In this document: positions 47,112-59,429 of the stretch, in pieces | How positions within the stretch are numbered: the first letter of the stretch is position 1 | Layout of the letters: each line of letters starts with the position of its first letter | Source of the DNA: Diabrotica undecimpunctata | Lineage: Eukaryota > Arthropoda > Insecta > Coleoptera > Chrysomelidae | Direction of reading: 5' to 3' | Assembly (NCBI RefSeq): GCF_040954645.1 | Contig: NC_092804.1 | Span: forward strand, 86,979,217-87,043,216 | Length of the DNA: 64,000 bases | Program-made: the position numbers and the translations under genes | The notes under the pieces: generated by a model | Databases searched by the model: none | What the model saw: the letters and a program-made list of their open reading frames with translations, nothing else | What the model was told of the DNA's origin: nothing

Positions 47112-47639
47112 AACACTTGGTTTTTTTATATCACTATTATTCCAAAATGGTACAATTTTTTTATGTTTGATTAGCATAAAAAACAAGCAATATTACGATT
47201 TGTTTACTGATCGAATAATAAGTAATTTATTTCTAACCTAAACTAACTAACTTTTTCTAATCTAAAGTCTTACCACAGTATAGATAACAATTGTTGTCTA
47301 TACTGTGCTATGACTAACAAGATAGGATCTTCCCGTAGCACAAAATCGGTCGTGTTCGCGCATGCCGTCATTGGAGATCAGATTTGAATTCTTGTTAAAG
47401 TTAAATGGGATTTTTATGCATTCTGTGATGAAATTATTTAATTAGCAAAATAATAATATTAAATAAAGGTTTAATAATTACAGTAGTCGTACACAAAAGG
47501 ATATCTCCAAACTATTTATTAAAAATTATTTATTGACACATACAAAAAATTGACATTACGAACGTGCAAGTCTCCAATTACGTCACGACTTATGCGCAAT
47601 ATCTTATCTTCTTAATCATAGTATCATGGTCAAGACCAT

Positions 47640-47810
47640 AGATGTCAAGACCGCTTCTTCACGCAACATTTGAATGTAGTTCCACAGTATAGACAACAAC
47701 TCATAGTATCATGGTCTTGACTACGTCATGTGCGACGCGAACCAATTTTGGAACATTATGTATCACTCATACCTTGTGTTCATTGTATCATGACCACCCC
47801 TGATTGTCAA
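47640..47810. repeat. Dispersed repeat immediately upstream of ING3
   Basis: Shares GGTCTTGACTACGTCATG, ATTTTGGAACATTATGTAT and CATACCTTGTGTTCATTG (inverted) with 22112-22216. It ends about 95 bases before the ING3 start codon, so it would lie in or next to the promoter/5' UTR. Confidence 0.7.
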
Positions 47811-47904
47811 ATGTCAGTCAATATTTTTAAAAGGTAAATAATTATTTGATATTGAAAAATATACATTTCATAAAACAAAGTATCTTTACCAAAAATTGAA
47901 CAAA

Positions 47905-47932
47905 ATGCTGTATTTGGAAGATTATTTAGAGA
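47905..47932 (+). CDS. Ing3: ING3 homologue, first coding exon
   Basis: ATG at 47905 encodes M-L-Y-L-E-D-Y-L-E plus one base, then a GTAAGT donor at 47933. With the next exon it reads MLYLEDYLE-MIEHLPQELR, essentially the invariant start of animal ING3. ING proteins are nuclear subunits of histone acetyltransferase or deacetylase complexes; ING3 belongs to NuA4/TIP60 and binds H3K4me3 through a C-terminal PHD finger. Only the N-terminal start is in this window. Confidence 0.9.
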
Positions 47933-47982
47933 GTAAGTAATATTGTTAATAATAGTTTTTTATTTTAACCTAAAAATTGTAG

Positions 47983-48054
47983 TGATAGAGCATTTACCTC
48001 AAGAATTAAGAGATAGATTTACAGACATGAGAGAAATGGATCTAACTATTCACA
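47983..48054 (+). CDS. Ing3: ING3 homologue, second coding exon
   Basis: After a 50-bp intron with an AG acceptor at 47981-47982, the exon completes the Met codon and encodes MIEHLPQELRDRFTDMREM then DLTIH, ending at a GTAAGT donor (48055). It corresponds to the start of the ING dimerisation coiled coil (DRFTEMREMDL in other animals). The next expected exon (NAMDQLEQRV...) was searched for by eye to the right edge and not found, so intron 2 is at least 15.9 kb, with the transposon nest inside it. Confidence 0.9.
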
Positions 48055-49011
48055 GTAAGTATAATGAATCGAATACGTAGTAATAATGAATAGTAATATA
48101 AAAGGAAGAGTACATTATGAGTCTCACATCTTCCTTTAACAATGAACCCTGTAGGAAATTATATTAATTTTTCAGAAATTTTGTACAATTAATTTTGTAA
48201 AATAATTAATAGAATGCCCAAGCCCAAACAATTTGCAGCTAGACTATGTACTGAACAGATTTGGTAATAGAAAATAAACAGTAAATCAAATTTCAACACC
48301 AGAATATAAACTGAAGGAAAAATTGGTTGTAATCAGATGAAGTCTAACTCAAGGAACCTAACTTATGAATAGGATGCTGAATTCTTTAGCAAATAGTAAC
48401 AGTGATAATTGTTTTAAAATCATTCTGGCTCACAGATCAGCTTTAAAAGTTAACATTTTTTCAGGACTTAGGGCAAAACAAAAAATATATGCTTAGTAGA
48501 ATATATTTATAATATAATAGCTTCAGAACAATATGCTTAGTAGAGTTTATAGGATGTCAATTGAACAAGTATAAAAACAAAATTTGACATCAAGTGTCAG
48601 TGCCTTCTGTAAAATATAGGCGGCACAATAGAAATTAAATAATAAATTTTTATTTACAAATTAAGGTCTAATATTTGTTAAACAGTAAAAGATTGTTAAT
48701 TATTCACATTTCTTTATGAAATTTAGACCAAAGGTTCCAATTCACAACTAGGTAGCGAAGTTTGTAACAAATAAAGAAAAAAGTGAAAATATGTGGGAGA
48801 GACTGACATCTCTTCACAGAATATACAAGTGTTTTGTGCATACTGTATTCCATGTAATCTCAAATTGGTATAACAGAAACACCTAATGGTTAAAATTTTG
48901 AGATATAAGATAATTCCAAACTAACCAAAGGAAAATTTTATTGGTCACTGTGATGATTGATATAAAAAAATTCCATTAATTACGATAACCAATGAGCGGA
49001 CTACACGACCT
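48055..49011 (+). other. ING3 intron 2, AT-rich part without features
   Basis: No coding motif. This is the stretch between the exon 2 donor and the left end of the outer transposon. Confidence 0.6.
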
Positions 49012-49317
49012 CACATATCGATGGTTTAATGCTAATACCCCATATATGCAAAAAGTGAAATTTTAAAGGAAACAAAAAATCCTTTAAACACTGAAAACAT
49101 TACATAAAATCGTTGGTTATTCTTTATAAAAAGTTATTAAATGAAATAAACATAGGTTATAGTTTAAATTAATTTGTGATCAACTTTTATGTCAGATACG
49201 GTTTATTGATTGAAAAAATATAAAAACTGAAATGCAGTTACGGGATATTATTGATTAAAATTTTTGATAGCTTGGAAAAATAAATTACAATATTGTATCA
49301 ATGTAAATGTTTATTCA

Positions 49318-49589
49318 TTAAAGAAAAAAAGTATAACTCTTCATACAATGTTTTGAAAAATGAGGTAATTTATCATAAAAATATCTGCAATCCCCAGGCA
49401 AAGGAGATGTCAGTTCTTGTAAGTGAGTCCAATTTTTGAATGAAATTTTTAATCTTTCCTTATGCAATTGAGGGTAGTTGAAAATTTCAGGGTATTTTAT
49501 TTGTCTTATGGGTAAAGCTTGAAGATCATCATCAAAATTAATTTTATAAAATATTTTTTTCTTTTCAGGATTGTAGTGTAATTGTCTAA
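49318..49589 (-). pseudogene. C-terminal part of the outer element's transposase
   Basis: Continues the reading frame broken at 60113. Read on the minus strand: RQLHYNPEKKKIFYKINF, LPIRQIKYPEIFNYPQLHKE, SFKNWTHLQELTSPLPGDCR, YFYDKLPHF, stop at 49318. Removing the 10.5-kb element and one TAA copy restores ...VTDL-RQLHYNPE... exactly in frame, which identifies the insertion point. Confidence 0.85.
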
Positions 49590-50080
49590 CAGCCGGTTTC
49601 CGAAAGGCTGATCATTATCAAAATTAGGTAATCTACTGTTAACAGTCGATTAAATGCATTTTGAGTTGCAGAAACATCGATCAAACTTCAATCACATAAC
49701 ACACATTAACTAATCTAACAAGCAAATAATCGATGATTAACAGCCTGTCAGAAGTATTTTGGGTTTCCGAAACGCTAATTATCGTTTTATCTATGTCAAA
49801 CTTCTGTCATACTAGCTTGTCAGGTAATCTGATATTTTTGGACGATTAATCTATGATTAATCTTATAATCTTTGGTTATGTACCAATGGTTGTAAGTAAA
49901 TTAGGCAATCCAAACCACGTGACATTTTTGATGATCACGTGACTTCTGGTTGGCACACAAAGGTTATATTTGTATCCATTTTTCATTGTTTATCTTCGTA
50001 TTTTGGATTTCGTTTGGCTGTTTTCGTGTATTTTTTAAAACTTTTGTTTGTTATTTGTGAATTTTATAAACTTTACCACA

Positions 50081-52204
50081 ATGCAAAGTGATTATTTAAA
50101 GAAATTATTATTGGAAACTCCAGATGTTGGAGAAAGGTAGGCAAAACAATTTTTATTTACTGTTCATTTTTCTTTGATATTTATCAATAATGATGAATTC
50201 TGCAAGAAATAAAATTATTTCTTTTATTGTTTTAGATATTTATTGAAGCTGAAAATAATTGGGGATTTAGATCCATATACAATTCACTCATCAGAATTGG
50301 ATTTTACAATAAAGTGCATTCCACCAATTACAATTATAGATATTTATACATATCTGGTGAACTCTCACAGTTACTACTCTAAGGAGCAGATGAAAGCATA
50401 TAAAAGCTTCGAGGCACATAAATATTTCACGTCTGGATTTATTTTGAAAGTTGGAGTAAAAATTGTTAATGATTTCTACATTATTGTTGGAAAGGTATGC
50501 TTTTATTTATTCACCTTTAAGAAATATATGGATAGCAGTATTAGTGTCTTTTGGATATATTGGTTCTAAATATTAGATTTATTTACGTTTATATATCTAT
50601 ATGAAACCAAACATATATGTAATTGCTATGATAGAAAAGAGAATAATAAACGGTCATGATTGTTTGTTTCTAAAATTATTTTATGTGAATGTCTGATTTT
50701 AAATAAAATATTCTCAATCATTGTAAAGAACGCAAATACTCTGATAAAAATAAATTTTTGTATTTGAAGCATTCCCAAAAAGCTAAAATATTTTTTTTAG
50801 GTGAAGCATTCCCAAAAAGCTAATGCTAAACCGCTAGATGCTTGGGTGATAGCCAGTTCTGATGGGGACATAGCAAATGCACATTGTATGTGTATGGCCG
50901 GCAATAGTGAAGTCTGCAGCCATATTGCAGCATTGTTATTTGCAGCTGAGTATGCCCACGCAGCTGCTGAGAGCAAGACACAAGATCCCACTTCATGTAC
51001 AGATGTTACAGCTACATGGCCAATGCCAGCTTTGTCTACAGTTGTGCCAATTGTTCCGTGTCTGAAAATGGATTTTGGAAAACCGTTATCAAAGCATAAA
51101 TTCCCTGAAGTTCCAGATATGTCCAACCAGGATGTGGAGAATTTGCTAAAGAGAATGGAGAATTTGGGAAAATCATCAAGTTTGATGAGAATAGTAGAAC
51201 CCTATGCCAGCAAAATAGATGCCACAAGACATATAAGCCTTCCATTATGCTTAAATATTTACAGAGAAGAGTATAAACAAAAATCATTTAAAGAATTAAT
51301 GGAAATTGCCAACAAAATTGTTTTAGTGGTTACCAAAGATCAAGCTTATCTGATTGAAGAACATACCAGAGCACAATATGCATGTGATAATTGGTATTCC
51401 CAAAGGGCAGGCAGAATAACTGCTTCAAAATTTAAGGCAGTATGTAGAAAGAAAAAGACATCTCCTTCTCTTAGCCTAATAAAATCAATTTGCTATCCTA
51501 CAAAGCTTTCATTTAAAACGAAAGCAACTGATTGGGGCCTTAAACACGAAGAAAATGCTATTGAGAAATATGAAGAATATATGACGGAGGAAGAACATCA
51601 TGAGGATTTTATTATAAATGATGTAGGACTAATAGTTAACCACAGGTGGCCACAAATAGGTGTATCACCAGATAAATTAGTTTATTGCGAATGCTGTAAA
51701 GGCGGGTGTCTAGAAGTAAAATGCCCTTATTTGCTTCATACTAATAATGTACATGACATAAATGAATATTTGGCATTTAAAAATTGTTGTTTAATTAAAG
51801 AAAATGATTTGGTGATTTTAAATAAGAATCATTCTTATTACTATCAGGTCCAATGCCAAATATTCATATCAAATTTATTGTATTGTGACTTTGTTATTTG
51901 GTCACCAAAAATTTTTTTTAGGCAACGAATTCTACCAGATTGGGATTTGTGGAATGACAATCTGAAACTTATTTTAAAATTTCATTCAGAAATTATAATG
52001 CCAGAACTCTTAGGTAGATATTTTACAAAAAGAGAAGGCAATGCCAAAGTTGAATACTGGTGTTATTGCAAAGGGGTGGATAATGGAAGCCCTATGTTAA
52101 AATGTGACAACGACGATTGCAATGTTGAATGGTTTCATTTTAAATGTGTTGGCATCAGTGAAACACCAGACTCGCTTTGGTATTGTCAAAGTTGTAAAAT
52201 ATGA
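50081..52204 (+). CDS. SWIM zinc finger - YqaJ exonuclease - PHD finger protein (three exons, 572 aa)
   Basis: Exons are 50081-50136, 50236-50494 and 50801-52204, all with GT/AG borders and matching phases. Residues 1-105 form the N-terminal region (YLKKLLLETPDVGERYLLKL, MKAYKSFEAHKYFTSGF). A SWIM finger follows (AHCMCMAGNSEVCSHIAALL, CxCx(n)CxH, about 135-150). The YqaJ nuclease domain is at about 300-470, with WYSQRAGRITASKF, WGLKHEENAIEKYEEYM (glutamate), IGVSPDKLVYC (aspartate), GGCLEVKCPY (E-x-K) and YYYQVQCQIF (Q-x-Q); all the catalytic-type residues are in place. At the C-terminus is a C4HC3 PHD finger (MLKCDNDDCNVEWFHFKCVG, WYCQSCK). YqaJ enzymes are lambda-exonuclease-like and resect DNA 5' to 3'. 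A role in integration or repair of excision ends is inference. No frame defects. Confidence 0.87.
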
Positions 52205-52559
52205 CAACATAATATTGTTACTCAGCTTTAAAATCGATTTATTCAAACTCTAATAACAAAATTACAATAACTTTTTAACTTGAATGAACTGACAACTGTA
52301 ACCTTCAAAAACTAAAGTACAATGGTACAACTGTTCTATATACTGTCAACTCCCATGTTTTTATATATTTTCTGTCGTTTTAGACATCCGGGTTATTCCA
52401 TGATATCTTGAATAGTCTCGTATTTGAGTACTTCTTCTTTTTCGTCAAAGGACTTTTTCTATGTGGGATCAATCTTATACTACTGTCGTAACACTGCTCC
52501 CTCCTTTGTAGTTATTCGACTCGAATAACTGGTCTATCAGGGACTGGTTGAAGCTAACA

Positions 52560-53690
52560 GGGTGGATCAATTCCATGGTATGGGGCTAATCTTTCGATAG
52601 TAACTACCTTGGTTTTACTTCTAGGTGAAAACTGGATGCATAGATTAGATCAATTATTTTCTGCAGGACAGTGTACAGGCCTTCCCAGTTTCGGACAAAG
52701 TCCTTTCTTACGTATGGGATTGTATAACCATACTGGGTCACCTCTTTCGAATTTTGTCCCAGTAGCATGCATAACTTGAGTCTGGACTTGGCTTTATCAT
52801 TTTGAAGCTTCAAACTTTTATGAGCAAATTCGTAGACTTTTTCCAATTTTTCTCTTAAATTTTCAATGTACGTCAGGGATGAACATTCTTCTTCGCATGA
52901 TGGCAATCTTCCAAAAATAAGATCTTGAGGAAGCTTCATTTCTCTTCCGGTGATCATCATCGATGGAGAATAACCAGTTGCTTCATGTTCGGAACCTCTG
53001 TAGGCTAACAGGAATAGAGGAATTAAAGTGTCCCAATCTTTTTGATTATCAGCAACAAACATGGAAAGATATTGAGAAATAGTTCTATTGTGTCTTTCGA
53101 TCATTCCGTCTGATTGTGGATGGAGAGGTATAGTTTGAGCTTTCTTAATACCTAAGATTTTCATTGTTTCCATAATTTTGATTCAAAATTTCGTCCTTGA
53201 TCAGAATGCAGCTCTAAAGGAACTCCATGTCTTGATATCACATGTGTTATGAATGCTTCTACTACTGAGTCGCTTCTTGATTGGGAAGGGGTGCAATTTC
53301 AGGCTATATTCCTCTCTCTGTCATCGGAAGTGGACCGAGAATAGCTACTGCAAGTCGTTCAAAAGGCTCTCCAGGAGAGATATTGTACCATTTTACCACG
53401 ACTTCTTGATCTAGGGCCTCTTCTATCGTTACATAAATCACATGTTTTACACCAATCTTCTACACCTAAGTGACAATTTATCCAATAAAATGTGTCTCGA
53501 ACTCTGGCCTGTGTTCTTTTAACTCCAAAATGTCCTCCAGACAGAGGCTGTTATGAAGTTCTTGCAGCACACTTTTAATGTGTGATTTTGGCAGTACCAC
53601 TTGTTGAATTGTATGCACTCCATCAGGACTTTCCCACTTCCGATGTAATAGACCGTTGGAAAGATACAGAGATTCCCATTGAGCCCAGTA
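52560..53690 (-). pseudogene. Ty3/gypsy integrase fragment
   Basis: The minus strand from about 53560 has a degraded H2C2 zinc region (GVKRTQARVRDTFYWINCHL, CKTC..CNDRRGPRSRSRG), then the integrase core with a SDQGRNFES motif near 53190 (Asp). An open 189-codon frame with TIPLHPQSDGMIERHNRTI (Glu), FLLAYRGSEHEATGYSPSMM and LREKLEKVYEFAHKSLK ends in a KTKVVTI-like stretch. Gag, protease and RT are absent here. It lies inside the 10.5-kb transposon between its two genes. Confidence 0.75.
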
Positions 53691-54439
53691 CGCCTTTATG
53701 GTTCCACTGTATTTGGATATTTCCTGCCAAATAGGTCTTACTCCATTTTTAAGCCAATCTCGTAGAACTCTTAAGTCATTATTTTTCTTTTGGGCTCTTT
53801 TTAATATTTTTCAGGGAAGTGTGATGATCTTCCTCTTTAACTGTGGTTACCCGAAGACTTACTTCTTTGGTTACATTCTCATAATTTGTAATGTACTTAT
53901 TCATCATAAGTAATTATGTATTGATCTTTTAAGTGTGTATTTATTTTTATAAGTAGTATCAACTTGTAACAATAATATACACTTATCGTCTAAGATATTC
54001 CTATGTATTCGTATCGCTTAAGATTTGACTATGTTTCGAGTGTAAAATAAATGTTTTAAAAATCGAATCCTGCCTCTGTCTGTTATTTACTACCCATGGA
54101 TATCACAAACTTATGCGTACTATGGAATAAATAAATAATAAAACAAATTTCCTGTCAAAACGGCATTTATTTTGAATAGAATAAAAAACAAAATAATATT
54201 GATTTAACAAAATAGGGGATATATGTTAAAGTTTAGTATTAAAGTGATGGCGCAAATATTTTACGGCTATACCTACTTTTTCTTTCTTTGCACAGCAAAT
54301 TACGTGTAGTAAAATTCTCACTTAAATCTCATAAATGAGGAAAACATTGGAATACTGGTCAAGCTTTTCAGTGATTGGTTAAAGACATGGTTTTGACTGA
54401 AGATTGGTTAAAGACATAGAATGATAAGCCTTATGAGCC
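53691..54439. other. No recognisable gene
   Basis: AT-rich spacer between two retroelement fragments inside the 10.5-kb transposon. It may include LTR sequence of the gypsy fragment, but no pair was found. Confidence 0.4.
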
Positions 54440-55700
54440 ACACTTTGAAAATATTTCTACGTATCATCTACAATAGAATCAGAGATAAATGTGAAGAAGA
54501 CCAGAATGACACACAATTTGGCTTCAGAAATGGACTGGGAACCCGGGACGTACTCTTTGCACTAAATGTATTATTGCAGAAATGCTGAGATCAAAGAAAA
54601 GACATATTTGCTGTATTTATTGACTATGAAAAGGCCTTTGAAGGAGTACAGCATCACAAATTAATTAAAATATTAAAGGAGTTGATAGTCAAGACGTACA
54701 AATCATAGAAAAATTATACTGGCGTCAAACAGTGACAGCGTGCATAAATGGAAAAGCAACAGAAATATGTAAAATACAAAGAGGTGTCAGACAGGGTTGT
54801 ATACTGTCCCCACTGTTGTTCAATTTATATTCAGATAGAATATTTAAAGAAGCGCTGCATAATTTGGAATGGGACGTGAAAGTTAAAGGAATTCTGATAA
54901 ATACAATTAGATATGCAGACGATACAGTTATTTTAAGTGATGACATGAATGGATTACGATGTCTTTTAAATGCCATTGACACAGTGGAAAGAGAGTTTGG
55001 CCTAAACATAAACTGTTCAAAAACAAAACACATGAGGTTTAGCTGTTTGCCATATCAAGATTCACGGTTATATGTTAATGGTCATATCATTCAAAGAGTC
55101 CCCAGTTTTAAATTTCTTGGTTGCCATATTACTGAACAACTAGATCCAGATCAAGAGATAAAATGTAGAATCGAGATAGCCCACACAACGTTTTTAAAAA
55201 TGAGGTCATTCTTCTGTAATGATAATTTGCAACTTCGAAACCGCATGAATATATGTTACATTTGGTCAGTCCTCTTATACGGTGTCGAAGCATGGACATT
55301 AAAAATATCCATGATTAATCGTTTGGAGGCCTTTGAAATGTGGCTGCACAGACGTACACTAAAAACACCATGGACAGTCATGCTGACAAATGTGGCAGTC
55401 CTCAAAAGAGCAAATGCTGTTCGCGAGCTGCTTGATAACATCAAATGTAGAAAGATGGCCTATTTTGGACACGTAGTAAGGGGAGACCGATATAATATTC
55501 TTCAACTTATTATGACAGGTAAAATCGAAGGATGCAGAGGAATTGGCAGAAAACAGGCCTCTTGGTTGAAGAATATCAGGGAGTAGACAGGAATAAAGAA
55601 AGCAGAGCAACTCTTTAGAATAGCTCGAGACAGAGACAGTTTCCCCATGTTAATTGCCAACGTCAAGGGGAGTTGATAGGGCACGGTAAGAAGAAGAAAA
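54440..55700 (+). pseudogene. Non-LTR (RTE-type) reverse transcriptase, 5'-truncated
   Basis: Begins inside RT (RIIYNRIRDKCEEDQ, QFGFRNGLGTRD, IFAVFIDYEKAFEGVQHHKL), with a frameshift near 54680. The 284-codon frame 54732-55586 has IQRGVRQGCILSPLLFNLYS, the catalytic RYADDTVILSDD, LNINCSKTKHM, FKFLGCHITEQLDPDQEI, LLYGVEAWTL, EMWLHRRTLKTPWT, MAYFGHVVRGD and GRKQASWLKNIRE. The sequence ends in a short (AAG)n run near 55690. This is a different lineage from the two RTE-like copies at 26 and 33 kb. Three-prime complete, 5' truncated insertion. Confidence 0.8.
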
Positions 55701-55739
55701 TTCTCACTGGTATGTAGATGTAAACGTTAGTTAAGTCGG

Positions 55740-56365
55740 GTCAAAGTTTGCAGAAAATGGATAGCTGATGAACGACCTCCAAAAACAAAGCCAGAATTCA
55801 GCCAAGAAAACACTAACAATGTAAGCTTGATGGTAGTTTCAGATGAAGCGTATGTGCTTGATATTGTAAATGAAAAAGATGCTTGGTGTTTTGACAATAG
55901 AGCAACAAGACATGTGACCAATTCACCAGAGTATTTTGTTAATTATGAAAAGTTTCAATCATCTACGAATATTAAAGCAGCTGGCAAAGAAATTCTTAAA
56001 GCGCTATGAAAAAGAACAATTCTAGTGAAATCATTCACTCCTAATCATAAAAAACGAATCATTAAACTCAATATTGTCTGGTACGTTCCTCTATTTCTAA
56101 AAAACTGTTCCGAGTGTTAGCAACTCAAAAAAACTGTTTTTTGACTTAAAATCCAAACAATGTTTTTACATCTACTGCTACACACTGTCAACTAGAAATT
56201 AATAAAAAAAATTGTTATTACTGGAACAAGAGAAGTAAGAGGTACTTTATTCAAATGTGCCATTGAAGCAATGATTCCACAACAACAAAGATTGAATGAG
56301 ATTAACATTGCAAAATCGCGATGGGGACATCAAGACATTCATTTTAAGCTTGTACATTAATGCAT
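55740..56365 (+). pseudogene. Ty1/copia gag-pol fragment (protease and pre-integrase)
   Basis: The frame 55740-56009 reads ...RPPKTKPEFSQENTNN, then AWCFDNRATRHVTNSPEYFV, the place of the copia protease D-S/T-G motif, here changed to D-N-R. KFQSSTNIKAAGKEILKAL follows. After frameshifts, RGTLFKCAIEAM and RWGHQDIHF near 56240-56350 match the GAG-pre-integrase (LGH) region. Broken by several shifts. It lies within the 10.5-kb transposon. Confidence 0.65.
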
Positions 56366-57758
56366 TTGTGTGCACTCCAAATAATTGAAATGGTAAATTA
56401 TATACATAATAAGAATGTGAAAATTATCCAATAATGCTAATTTCATATGTGTCAGACATTAAAATAAAGCACTTGAATATACATACATTTAGAATAATAT
56501 GGTTCACAAATTCAAGTATACTGCATACAAATGAAATAAACTCTAAACATTTTTAAGAATGAGAGGGAAAAATAAGCTTTATTGCCATAGAAACATAATA
56601 GAATAATATAGATAAGGCAAAGAAGGTAAATTTAACAAATAACTTGAACACATACAAATAAAAAAACCTAAATAGAAATAACAATATAGTGGTACTTATA
56701 ATAAAAAAGGGTGAATGTGCCAGTGCACACACGGTGGGAGCGAAACTCCTCTGTTAAAATGTTGTAATAGAAAAATTTATAAGTCAAATGTAAAATACAA
56801 TGAGTTATAGATAATAGTATATTATTCAACTAGCATGTAATGATAGCCATTACATGCGATTAGAATACTACACTTTTTCTACGACCTTTTTTATTTTAAT
56901 TAATACAAAAATATAATTATCAACTACTTAAGATTAAAATTATAGTTTACAAAAATAAATGTTGTTTGCCAATAGTATGCGGCTGAATAATTGGTTGACT
57001 ACTATTAGCAAGTTATGCTGTCTTATGAATAAAACAAGAAATAGTCAATTCAAGTTCTATTCATTCCCAAAAAATTATAAGCACAAATTTGTACCTACTG
57101 TAAATGTAATAAATAGGAAATGGCTATTATCAGTGGATATATTTTATAAAGTTTTATTGTACAAAAATCCAAAATGTTACAAATTCCAATAAACACAACA
57201 AAAATGCGCTAATGTTACTGTCATTGAAAATCATAAACTTCATAATTCATAGTAAACAAGGTATAAACCTAAAAAATATAAGGACCCATTATATTAAGTT
57301 AATTATAGAAATAAATTACAATAATTATTGTATTAAATAAACAAGTTTAAGTAATTTTATTTGCAGTTTATATATGACTAATATATTAAAAGTGGCATGC
57401 ACCACTTGAACCTAACTTCAACCCATCAGTAGTGAACTATTACTCACGGGTAAAGTAATGGGTATTATTATCTATTCAAAAATAGTGAATAATGACCATT
57501 TTTTTGAACTGACGTAGACAAATAAGTTTAAAAAGTAATTTATTTATGTACACTCACATATATCTACAATATTGAGTACAATGTAGTGTTACATAAAAGA
57601 TAGTTCTTTATATTTACAAAGGTATGTTGAAAGAAAGGGAGTTTCACTCCAAAAATGTTATATACTACTTGTCACAAGGAAAGGTTCCTTTGCTAATTTT
57701 TGTCTTCCATGTCTACTAGTTCTATGAATACTAATAAATATAGGACAAACACAATACA
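56366..57758. other. No recognisable gene
   Basis: AT-rich filler between the copia fragment and the transposase 3' end. The 77-codon plus frame at 56959-57192 (LNNWLTTISKLCCLMNKTRN) has no family I recognise. Confidence 0.45.
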
Positions 57759-59429
57759 TTAGAGAGGTACTATTGGTTCAACAAGATTTATTAATCCACT
57801 GCATACAGTAACTATTTTATCTAATAAGCTAGCATCATCATTTAAATTACCTCTTTTAAGCATGCTAATAGGAATTGTGGCCTTAAAAATTCTAAATTTA
57901 TTTTTTATAACTCCAATAATCCTCTCTACATGAATTCTCACATGAGCAATATGGCGTGTTGCCTCAATTTCCAATGGGTGTAATTGGTTTTTCCCCCTTG
58001 TAAAGGCTGGAATAACCAATTTAGCTCCAATTATACCTAAGCTATCTTTTATTAAAAAACCTCTGTCAGCTAACACTACATCACCAGGTAAAATAAAATT
58101 ACAAAATTGGCCCAATTCTACCATTTGTTTATCTGATGTTCGCCCACCCCAACCACTACTAATATAACAAATAGTTCCCTGAGGGGTGATACCTATCAAA
58201 TACTTAATTGTATGGTGGTGTTTGTAATTAGACCAACATTGTTGCTGAGTTAAATAACTTTCAGGTTTTTCTATGAAAACCTCAAAGCAATCGATAATTA
58301 CTGTGGTTTTTTCCTGAAAGGCTTCTTTAAAGCATCCAGGAACATTTTTGTTACTGACTAGACGATCTGGCCAAATGATCAAAGATTTTAACCTTTTATA
58401 TAAGATATGAATAATATTTTCAAAGTAAACTGATGCAGTGCTTGGAGAAATTTTAAAACTATATGCTAAATGCTTAAAATGTAAATCTAATCTTAATTTT
58501 GTCAAAGTTAGAAGCAGCATATTAAATGGAGTTAATGCAGTAGTTGAAGTAGTCACAACATAAGGCTCTACCTCCATGAAAATAACGGTTTTGACCATTT
58601 CATATTCAAAACCCACATAGTACTTCGACTTCCCCACATTACTGGTGTTTTCCATTAATCCAAAAGGACTATTTTCAATTTTTTGCTCTAAAGTTGCAAT
58701 TTTTTGTGAAGCAAACTTTAACTGCTCAAATTTAACAGACAATTCTTCCATTGTTAAATCTGTCTGTGATGCAGTTCCTAACTTGCCACACATTTCTTCT
58801 TCACAACTCATATTTTCATGTTCACCCTAAAAACATAAAACAAACTTATTACTAAAAAAAGAAGGTACTTTTATGGTATATATAGATGTTAAATAGAAGT
58901 TTTTTCCAGAGAGTTTGTTTACAAATCATGTTTGAATGAACATTACTTTTGTATAAAAAGGGCAAATAAAATTTTGATAATTGGTAGGTACCTCAGACTC
59001 TTGCTCAGAAGATATTTCAAATTTTTTTCTTTTATTTATTCGAAGGCTCCTACTAATTGCACTTTTCCTTTTTGAATACGCCATAGATACATGACCCAAA
59101 TGTTGGGAAGGAACCCAATCTGGATGGTCTTCATCAGTTAAAGGACTTGGTTTACCTAAAATAATTTATTGAGTTGTGATGTGAAAGATTGTAAATAATA
59201 GGTGTTTACCTGATATAAAATGTTTGCTGCATACTCTTTGATTTCGAATTTTTGATTCGGTCAAGTCATCCCTTTTAACAGCTGCTAACCATAAGTTCCT
59301 CCGTTTTTTCGATAGTTCAGTTAGGTGAGGAAACATAAACGAGTTTCTAACAGAAGGAACACGAAAAAAATGAACATGATCACGATCAGCTCGACTTCCA
59401 CAATTCACTGCTATACACGTCACAGGCAT
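57759..59429 (-). CDS. THAP - DDE_Tnp_4 transposase (three exons, 483 aa)
   Basis: Minus-strand exons are 59429-59210, 59155-58992 and 58826-57759; borders are GT/AG and phases match. Exon 1 starts MPVTCIAVNCGSRADRDHVH and forms a C2CH THAP DNA-binding domain with exon 2 (VCSKHFISG-KPSPLTDEDHPDW). A basic stretch (RINKRKKF) and a coiled coil follow in exon 3 (MEELSVKFEQLKFASQKIAT). An HTH is seen in LRLDLHFKHLAYSFKISPST. The DDE domain has IIDCFEVFIEKP, VVLADRGFLIKD and HVRIHVERIIGVIKNKF, which give the two Asp and the Glu, plus WSNYKHHHTIKYLIGITPQG. No stops or frameshifts, so probably active or recently so. An upstream acceptor at 59452 suggests a 5' UTR exon. Confidence 0.9.

Noticed and set aside
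50797..51126. 109-residue minus frame
   Set aside because: Shadow of the SWIM region of the YqaJ gene.
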